A model generated the notes under the pieces. It searched no databases, had not been told where the DNA came from, and was given only the letters and a program-made list of their open reading frames with translations. The position numbers and the translations under genes were made by a program. Below are positions 1-5,239 of a DNA stretch of 12,703 bases, piece by piece (the stretch's first letter is position 1; every line of letters begins with the position of its first letter). This DNA is from JAICNG01 sp035249985. Lineage in GTDB: Bacteria > Gemmatimonadota > Gemmatimonadetes > Gemmatimonadales > Gemmatimonadaceae. The stretch is from NCBI GenBank assembly GCA_035249985.1, contig DATFFP010000003.1:1-12703 (forward strand). The letters are read 5' to 3'.

Positions 1-489
1 CGCGCGTCCCACGGTGGCGCCATCGGCGTCATCGGGACCGCCGGCACCATCGGCTCGGGGGCGTACGAGCGCGCGATCCGGACACTCGCGCCGCAGGCGC
101 GGATCGCCGCGCGCGCGTGCCCCCTGTTCGTGCCGCTCGTCGAGGAGGGCTGGCTCGATCGCGATGCCACGCGCCTCATCGCCAACGAGTATCTCGTCCC
201 GCTCCGGAAGGAGGACGTCGACACGTTGGTCCTCGGCTGCACGCACTATCCGCTACTCAAGCCCCTCATCGGCGACGTCATGGGCCGCGAGGTCGCGCTC
301 ATCGACAGCGCGCACGAGACCGCCGCCGAAACGGCGCGCGTGCTCGACGGCCGCGGTCTTCGCGCACAGGACCGCCTAACGTGCCAGCACCGCTTCGTCG
401 CCTCCGATGCGCCCGAGCAGTTCCTACGGATGGGCCAGCGCTTTCTCGGGACGGCGATCGATCGCGTCGAGACGGTGACCCTCGGCTGA
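1..489 (+). CDS. murI: Glutamate racemase, 3' part (5' end outside window)
   Basis: Cytoplasmic cofactor-independent racemase that converts L- to D-glutamate for peptidoglycan synthesis. The open frame runs from base 1 to the TGA at 487-489 and shows 162 residues, roughly the C-terminal 60% of a family member (usually about 260-280 aa). Family landmarks are seen in order: a GVIGTAGTI segment near the left edge, ACPLFVPLVEEG at about residues 40-51, and the second catalytic cysteine in LGCTHYPLL (Cys codon 238-240, His codon 244-246). The first catalytic cysteine region must lie upstream. The last 66 bases overlap the 3' end of the convergent phosphoesterase gene, leaving no room for an ordinary terminator between them. 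The CTA leucine codon at 376-378, rare in such GC-rich DNA, lies inside a GCCTAACG motif. Function is confident; only the missing start is unknown. Confidence 0.93.
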   Translation, partial: RASHGGAIGVIGTAGTIGSGAYERAIRTLAPQARIAARACPLFVPLVEEGWLDRDATRLIANEYLVPLRKEDVDTLVLGCTHYPLLKPLIGDVMGREVALIDSAHETAAETARVLDGRGLRAQDRLTCQHRFVASDAPEQFLRMGQRFLGTAIDRVETVTLG

Positions 490-1209
490 CTCTCGCCAGG
501 AGCGCAGCTCCACGCGCTCCGGAATCACGACGAGGTACGTCGGCTCATCGAGCCACGAGCCGGCATTGGCGTACACGCTCCCCGTCGCCGTACGCTCGAG
601 CGCTGGCACGTGCGAGTGCCCAAAGACGAGGAGGTCGAGCTCGGGGCGCGCCGCGAGCGTCGCATGAGCGACCGTGCGCAGCCCCGCACCGGCGTCGCGC
701 GCTCGGTAGGTGCGGCTCGCCGTCGAAGACCCTCGCGCCAGCCGCGTTCCCCAGTCCGGATGCAGCCAGCGGAATGCGCGCATCGACAGTGGGTGACGTA
801 ACACCCGGCGCAGCGCGCGGTACTTCCGATCCTCACGGGCACGCAGCCCGTCGCCATGATCGATGCGGGTACGCCAGCCGGCGACCGATCCTTCCCAGGC
901 ACCAAGTTGGTACCGCAACCCCACCTCGCGGGACAGGAACTCGCCCCCCCAGCAGTCGTGATTGCCCGCCACCATGAGAACGTCGACCCCGCCGTCCCGC
1001 AAATCGGCAAGTGCCGCCAGCGTCCGGAAGTGATCCCTGGGAATCACCGTTCGCCATTCGAACCAGAAATCGAACAAGTCGCCGTTGATGACGAGCGATT
1101 TGGCGTGGTCGGGGAGACCACGCAGGAAGGTGATGAGGCGACGCTCGAGCTCCGGCGGTCCGACGCCGAGATGCGTGTCGCCAATGATGTAGCACGGTGA
1201 GGGTAGCAC
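424..1209 (-). CDS. lpxH: LpxH-type UDP-2,3-diacylglucosamine diphosphatase (calcineurin-like metallophosphoesterase)
   Basis: Probable lipid A enzyme that cleaves the pyrophosphate of UDP-2,3-diacylglucosamine to give lipid X and UMP at the inner face of the cytoplasmic membrane. Numbered from the GTG at 1209 (261 aa), the two-metal phosphoesterase motifs are all present: D11-x-H13, GDLFD (D44, D47) followed by FWFEW, GNHD (N83, H84, D85), HGD (H118) and GHSH (H198, H200). The FWFE extension after GDLFD is typical of LpxH-like proteins. GNHD replaces the GNRD of proteobacterial LpxH, as in other non-proteobacterial relatives, so another phosphoesterase substrate cannot be excluded. Another GTG at 1215 is possible, but the predicted promoter puts the transcript start at 1209, making that GTG the first mRNA codon. 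The stop lies inside murI, with a 66-base convergent overlap. Confidence 0.85.
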   Translation of the reverse strand: MLPSPCYIIGDTHLGVGPPELERRLITFLRGLPDHAKSLVINGDLFDFWFEWRTVIPRDHFRTLAALADLRDGGVDVLMVAGNHDCWGGEFLSREVGLRYQLGAWEGSVAGWRTRIDHGDGLRAREDRKYRALRRVLRHPLSMRAFRWLHPDWGTRLARGSSTASRTYRARDAGAGLRTVAHATLAARPELDLLVFGHSHVPALERTATGSVYANAGSWLDEPTYLVVIPERVELRSWRESAEGHRLDAIDRRPEKALAHP

Positions 1210-1215
1210 GCGCAC

Positions 1216-1244
1216 ATTCTATCGCGCTTCCGGTCCCTTTACAA
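1216..1244 (-). promoter_or_regulatory. Sigma-70-type promoter of the lpxH-like gene, leaderless
   Basis: On the minus strand, TTGTAA (-35, bases 1244-1239, 4/6 to consensus) is followed after exactly 17 bases by TAGAAT (-10, bases 1221-1216, 5/6). The expected start of transcription, seven bases past the -10, is 1209, which is the first base of a GTG codon in the lpxH frame. No Shine-Dalgarno sequence is visible. It lies in the only AT-richer patch of the intergenic region. Confidence 0.6.
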
Positions 1245-1347
1245 AATTCGAAGCTGCCCCTCCACTCCGCGCCTCCGTGCCCCTACCTTAGAGGAACTCG
1301 TCTCCGAGGGGCTAACCCCGGCCCTCCCGCAGTCCCGTGGTGGTGTC

Positions 1348-2400
1348 ATGTCCGCTAAGCGGTTCATCGAACCTGTCGCGTCACCTGGATCGGCTGCGAC
1401 TGCCGTGTCCGAGGCTGGGCCGCGCCTTCTCCGAGCCGAGCCCTCGGCTCATCCCGTGCGCAACCCGGGCGTCGCGCTGGACCTGGACGTCGTGCGCGCC
1501 ATCCGCGTCAACCGAAGCGCCGTCGAGCGGCGGGCCGCCACCATTCCGACTCGCCGCACCGTGAAGAAGCAGTGGCAGGCCGCGTGGCTGCTGCGCGCGA
1601 TCACGCTCATGGACCTGACCACGCTCTCGGGCGACGATACTCCGGGAACGGTGCGGCGCCTGTGCGCGAAGGCGCGGCGGCCTCTCCGTGAGGACCTCGT
1701 GCAGGCGTTAGGCGTCGACGACCTCGGCATCACAGTCGCCGCGATCTGCGTGTACCACGCCATGGTGCCGACGGCCGTCGAGGCGCTCGCCGGCACGCAC
1801 ATTCCCGTGGCGGCCGTCTCGACGGGCTTCCCGGCCGGGCTCAGTGCGCTCGAGGAGCGGATCGCCGAGATTCACGCCTCGGTGGCCGCGGGAGCGCGCG
1901 AGATCGACGTCGTCATCACGCGCGCCCATGTGCTCACCGGGAACTACGAAGCCCTCTACGACGAAGTGCACCGGTTCCGCGATGCGTGCGGCGATGCCCA
2001 CATGAAGGCCATCCTCGCGACCGGCGAGCTCGGCACGTTAGGCAACGTGGCCCGCGCCAGCATGGTGGCCATGCAGGCCGGCGCCGACTTCATCAAGACC
2101 TCCACGGGGAAGGAGGGCGTGAATGCGACGCTTCCCTTCGCCCTCGTCATGTGCCGCATGATTCGCGAGTACCACGAGCGTACCGGCTACGCTGTCGGGT
2201 TCAAGCCGGCCGGCGGGATCCGGTCCGCGAAGGCGGCGCTCGAGTACCTGTACTTGATGAAGGACGAGCTCGGCGACCGATGGCTGCGTGCCGACCTGTT
2301 CCGCTTCGGCGCCAGCACGCTGCTCACCGACATCGAGCGACAGCTCGAGCACTTCGTGACCGGGCGCTACGCGGCGGCGTATCGCATGCCGATGCCATGA
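1348..2400 (+). CDS. deoC: Deoxyribose-phosphate aldolase, long eukaryote-like form
   Basis: Cytoplasmic class I aldolase that splits 2-deoxy-D-ribose 5-phosphate into glyceraldehyde 3-phosphate and acetaldehyde in deoxynucleoside catabolism. In the 350-aa product the catalytic set is visible: D187 in EIDVVI, the Schiff-base lysine K250 in FIKTSTGK, and K286 in GFKPAGGI. It also carries RRTVKKQWQAAWLL (69-82), DLTTLSGDDT (89-98) and VTGRYAA near the C-terminus. These are the hallmarks of the long animal-type DERA and not of the short E. coli or Bacillus forms, as I recall those sequences. The first 40 residues look unconserved, so the GTG at 1456 is an alternative start; I kept the ATG at 1348 as the furthest in-frame ATG. 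Two TTA leucine codons occur, both inside CGTTAGGC. The aldehyde dehydrogenase follows after 7 bases, so the two are surely co-transcribed. Confidence 0.94.
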   Translation: MSAKRFIEPVASPGSAATAVSEAGPRLLRAEPSAHPVRNPGVALDLDVVRAIRVNRSAVERRAATIPTRRTVKKQWQAAWLLRAITLMDLTTLSGDDTPGTVRRLCAKARRPLREDLVQALGVDDLGITVAAICVYHAMVPTAVEALAGTHIPVAAVSTGFPAGLSALEERIAEIHASVAAGAREIDVVITRAHVLTGNYEALYDEVHRFRDACGDAHMKAILATGELGTLGNVARASMVAMQAGADFIKTSTGKEGVNATLPFALVMCRMIREYHERTGYAVGFKPAGGIRSAKAALEYLYLMKDELGDRWLRADLFRFGASTLLTDIERQLEHFVTGRYAAAYRMPMP

Positions 2401-2403
2401 GGA
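2399..2403 (+). promoter_or_regulatory. Shine-Dalgarno GAGGA for the aldehyde dehydrogenase
   Basis: GAGGA overlaps the deoC TGA stop and sits four bases before the ATG at 2408. It supports that start and implies coupled translation of the two genes. Confidence 0.6.
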
Positions 2404-2407
2404 TGAG

Positions 2408-4807
2408 ATGACCACCGTCCGAGAAATCTTTGAGACCATGGAGTACGGCCCCGCGCCGGAGTCGGACGCGGAAGCACGCACGTGGCTCTCGTCGCACGAG
2501 GGAGTGTTCGGGCATTTCATTGATGGCACGTGGTCAAAGGCCGGGAACACGTTCGAGGTCATCGATCCGTCCACCGCCGCCGTACTGGCGCGTGTATCGC
2601 AGGGGACGAAGGCCGATGTCGACGCGGCAGTCGCGGCTGCGCGGCGCGCATTCCCGGCGTGGAAGGGACTTTCCGGGCACGCGCGCGCGCGACATCTGTA
2701 CGCCCTCGCCCGAGAGGTCCAGAAGCACTCGCGTCTCCTCGCCGTCGTCGAGAGCATGGACAACGGCAAGTCGATCCGTGAGACGCGCGACCTCGACATC
2801 CCGCTCGTCGCCCGGCATTTCTACCACCACGCCGGTTGGGCGCAGCTCTTCGAGACTGAATTCGCCGGCTATGCTTCCGTCGGCGTCGTCGGGCAAATCA
2901 TTCCGTGGAACTTCCCGTTGCTCATGCTGGCCTGGAAGGTCGCGCCGGCGCTGGCGGCGGGGAACACGGTCATCCTCAAGCCGGCGGAGTTCACGCCGCT
3001 CACGGCGCTCCTTTTCGCGGAGATCGCGGCCGAGTCGGGAATCCCGCCTGGGGTGCTCAACATCGTGACCGGGGACGGCGAGACGGGGAAGCTCATCGTC
3101 GAGCACCCCGACGTAGACAAGATCGCCTTCACTGGCTCGACGGATGTAGGGCGCATCATCCGCCGCGCCACGGCGGGAAGCGGCAAGAAGCTCTCGCTCG
3201 AGCTCGGCGGCAAAAGCCCGTTCATCGTCTACGACGATGCGGACCTCGACAGCGTGGTCGAGGGTGTAGTGGATGCGATCTGGTTCAACCAGGGGCAGGT
3301 GTGCTGTGCCGGCTCACGACTCCTCGTACAGGAAGGGATCGCGGATCGTGTCGTCGCGAAGTTGCGCGCGCGCATGGAGAAGCTTCGTATCGGCCGGCCC
3401 CTCGACAAGGCGGTCGACATGGGCGCCATCGTCGCACCCGTGCAGCTCGAGCGCATTCGCGGTCTCGTGCAGCGCGGCGTGGATGAGGGAGCGACGATGT
3501 GGCAGCCGTCGTGGGCGTGTCCGACGGACGGCTACTTCTATCCGCCGACACTTTTCACTGACGTGCAGCCGTCGTCGACAATCGCGCAGATCGAGATTTT
3601 CGGCCCCGTCCTCGTGACGATGACGTTCCGCACTCCCGAGGAGTCCGTCGCGCTCGCCAACAACACGCCCTTCGGGCTCGCGGCGAGCGTCTGGACAGAG
3701 AGCATCAACCTCGCGCTCGACATCGCGCCGAAGATCAAGGCGGGTGTCGTGTGGATCAACTCGACGAATCTGTTCGACGCGTCGAGCGGGTTCGGGGGAT
3801 ATCGGGAGAGTGGCTTCGGACGCGAGGGTGGCCGCGAGGGAATGTGGGAGTACGTGAAGCCTGAAAAGGTGGAGACGCCGAACAAGACGCGCGGAAAGGC
3901 GCGACCTGGTGGTCGTGACGCACCAGCACCTAACGGTGCCCGGCGCGCGAGCCAGGTCCCTCCGATCAATCGGACGCCCAAGCTGTTCATCGGTGGGAAG
4001 CAGACCCGCCCAGATCAGGGGTACGTCCGCCGCATCCTCGCGCCAGACGGAACGCCCCTGGGCGAGGTCGGCGAAGGAAACCGCAAGGACATTCGCAACG
4101 CCGTCGAGGCGGCGCACGCCGCCTGGAAAGGGTGGGGGAAGGCCACGGGGCATTTGCGCGGCCAGATCCTCTACTACATCGCCGAGAATCTCGCGACGCG
4201 TTCCGGGGAGTTTGCGCGCCGCATTGACGAGCAGACCGGATGCGGCCATGCCGAAGCATCGCGCGAGGTCAATGTCGCGATCTCGCGGCTGTTCACCTAC
4301 GCGGCATGGGCCGACAAGTACGACGGGGCGGTGCACAACGTGCCAATCCGGGGAGTCGCGCTGGCCATGAACGAGCCCATCGGCGTCATCGGCATCGCAT
4401 GCCCCGACGAGCGACCGCTGCTCGGCTTCGTCTCGCTCGTTGCCCCGGCGATCGCAACGGGAAATGCCACGGTCGTGATCCCGTCGGAGCCGCACTCACT
4501 TTCTGCCACGGACTTGTACAGCGTGCTCGAGACCTCCGACGTGCCCGGCGGAGTGGTCAACATCGTTACGGGACCGAAGGACGCGCTCGCGCGCGTTCTC
4601 GCCGAGCACGACGACGTGGAGGCGGTGTGGTATTTCGGCGGCGCCGATGGGGTGACGATGGTCGAGGACGCGTCGGCCGTGAACATGAAGCGCACGTGGG
4701 CGACGTGGGACACCCGTGACTGGCTCGAGGCCCGCCACGGCGAAGGACGCGAGTTCCTGCGTGAGGCGACGCAGGTCAAGAACATCTGGGTGCCGTACGG
4801 CGAGTAG
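2408..4807 (+). CDS. ALDH16-type double-domain aldehyde dehydrogenase
   Basis: A 799-aa NAD(P)-dependent aldehyde dehydrogenase with two ALDH units in one chain. Unit 1 (about 1-495) is complete. It has PWNFP with N168, the general base E265 in LELGGK, the nucleophile C299 in GQVCCAGSR and the later EIFGPV motif; these spacings match the N169/E268/C302 pattern of ALDH2. A charged, proline- and glycine-rich linker (about 495-517) leads to unit 2 (about 518-799). Unit 2 keeps a cofactor-domain-like fold, including GVIGIACPDE and VNIVTG, but lacks the ELGGK glutamate and the catalytic cysteine loop, and ends in KNIWVPYGE. One active and one degenerate unit in about 800 aa is the ALDH16 plan (bacterial ALDH16 proteins keep the cysteine; human ALDH16A1 lost it). 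Placement after deoC suggests oxidation of acetaldehyde released by the aldolase, which is inference. The next gene starts nine bases after the stop. Confidence 0.9.
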   Translation: MTTVREIFETMEYGPAPESDAEARTWLSSHEGVFGHFIDGTWSKAGNTFEVIDPSTAAVLARVSQGTKADVDAAVAAARRAFPAWKGLSGHARARHLYALAREVQKHSRLLAVVESMDNGKSIRETRDLDIPLVARHFYHHAGWAQLFETEFAGYASVGVVGQIIPWNFPLLMLAWKVAPALAAGNTVILKPAEFTPLTALLFAEIAAESGIPPGVLNIVTGDGETGKLIVEHPDVDKIAFTGSTDVGRIIRRATAGSGKKLSLELGGKSPFIVYDDADLDSVVEGVVDAIWFNQGQVCCAGSRLLVQEGIADRVVAKLRARMEKLRIGRPLDKAVDMGAIVAPVQLERIRGLVQRGVDEGATMWQPSWACPTDGYFYPPTLFTDVQPSSTIAQIEIFGPVLVTMTFRTPEESVALANNTPFGLAASVWTESINLALDIAPKIKAGVVWINSTNLFDASSGFGGYRESGFGREGGREGMWEYVKPEKVETPNKTRGKARPGGRDAPAPNGARRASQVPPINRTPKLFIGGKQTRPDQGYVRRILAPDGTPLGEVGEGNRKDIRNAVEAAHAAWKGWGKATGHLRGQILYYIAENLATRSGEFARRIDEQTGCGHAEASREVNVAISRLFTYAAWADKYDGAVHNVPIRGVALAMNEPIGVIGIACPDERPLLGFVSLVAPAIATGNATVVIPSEPHSLSATDLYSVLETSDVPGGVVNIVTGPKDALARVLAEHDDVEAVWYFGGADGVTMVEDASAVNMKRTWATWDTRDWLEARHGEGREFLREATQVKNIWVPYGE

Positions 4808-4816
4808 CGTGCGTCC

Positions 4817-5239
4817 GTGACAGCGCCGGTTACGCGCGTCGAGTTCCGCGTGCGCTACGCCGAGACCGATCGCATGGGCGTGGTGTACCACGGGAACTAC
4901 CTCGTGTGGTGCGAGATCGGACGCACCGAGCACATGCGACAGTTTGGTGTTCCCTATCGAGAGATGGAGGAGCGAGGCGTCTCTCTTGCGGTGGCCGAGG
5001 CTAGTATTCGCTACCAGAAGCCCGCACGCTACGACGACCTCGTCTGCGTGGAGACGACGCTCGCCGATGTGTCCTCCCGCACAGTCACTTTCGACTACGC
5101 GATCCTGAATGCGGATTCCAACGATCGCCTGGCCACCGCGCGCACCACGCTCGTCTCGCTCGATGCGAGGAGCCGTGTCGCGACGATTCCCGCGGAGTTT
5201 CGACCGATGCTGCGCCGCGCAGCAGGCCTGCCGGAATAG
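4817..5239 (+). CDS. YbgC/FadM-type acyl-CoA thioesterase (hotdog fold)
   Basis: A 140-aa protein of the 4-hydroxybenzoyl-CoA thioesterase family, which hydrolyses acyl-CoA thioesters in the cytoplasm. The signature lies near the N-terminus: VRYAETDRMGVVYHGNYLVW, in which D18 is the expected catalytic aspartate, followed by G21, H25 and Y28. Length is normal. The GTG at 4817 is the only reasonable start, because the previous gene's stop closes the same frame 12 bases upstream and the next ATG would delete the active site; no clear ribosome-binding site is seen. In proteobacteria ybgC heads the tol-pal operon. Here it precedes a propeller-and-barrel envelope protein, so an envelope or phospholipid role is plausible, but the natural substrate cannot be read from the sequence. 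Confidence 0.88.
   Translation: MTAPVTRVEFRVRYAETDRMGVVYHGNYLVWCEIGRTEHMRQFGVPYREMEERGVSLAVAEASIRYQKPARYDDLVCVETTLADVSSRTVTFDYAILNADSNDRLATARTTLVSLDARSRVATIPAEFRPMLRRAAGLPE

Noticed and set aside
1238..1289. Plus-strand promoter for deoC (TTTACA or TACCTT)
   Set aside because: The hexamers do not pair with a partner at a proper distance; the AT-rich patch is better used by the minus-strand promoter.
1308..1319. GGGG-CTAA-CCCC as a terminator or operator before deoC
   Set aside because: Only four pairs, no T-run, and common by chance at this GC content.
3314..4495. 393-codon open frame on the minus strand across the aldehyde dehydrogenase
   Set aside because: It is antisense to a gene with clear motifs, has an arginine-rich, low-quality composition and arises from GC-rich codon bias.
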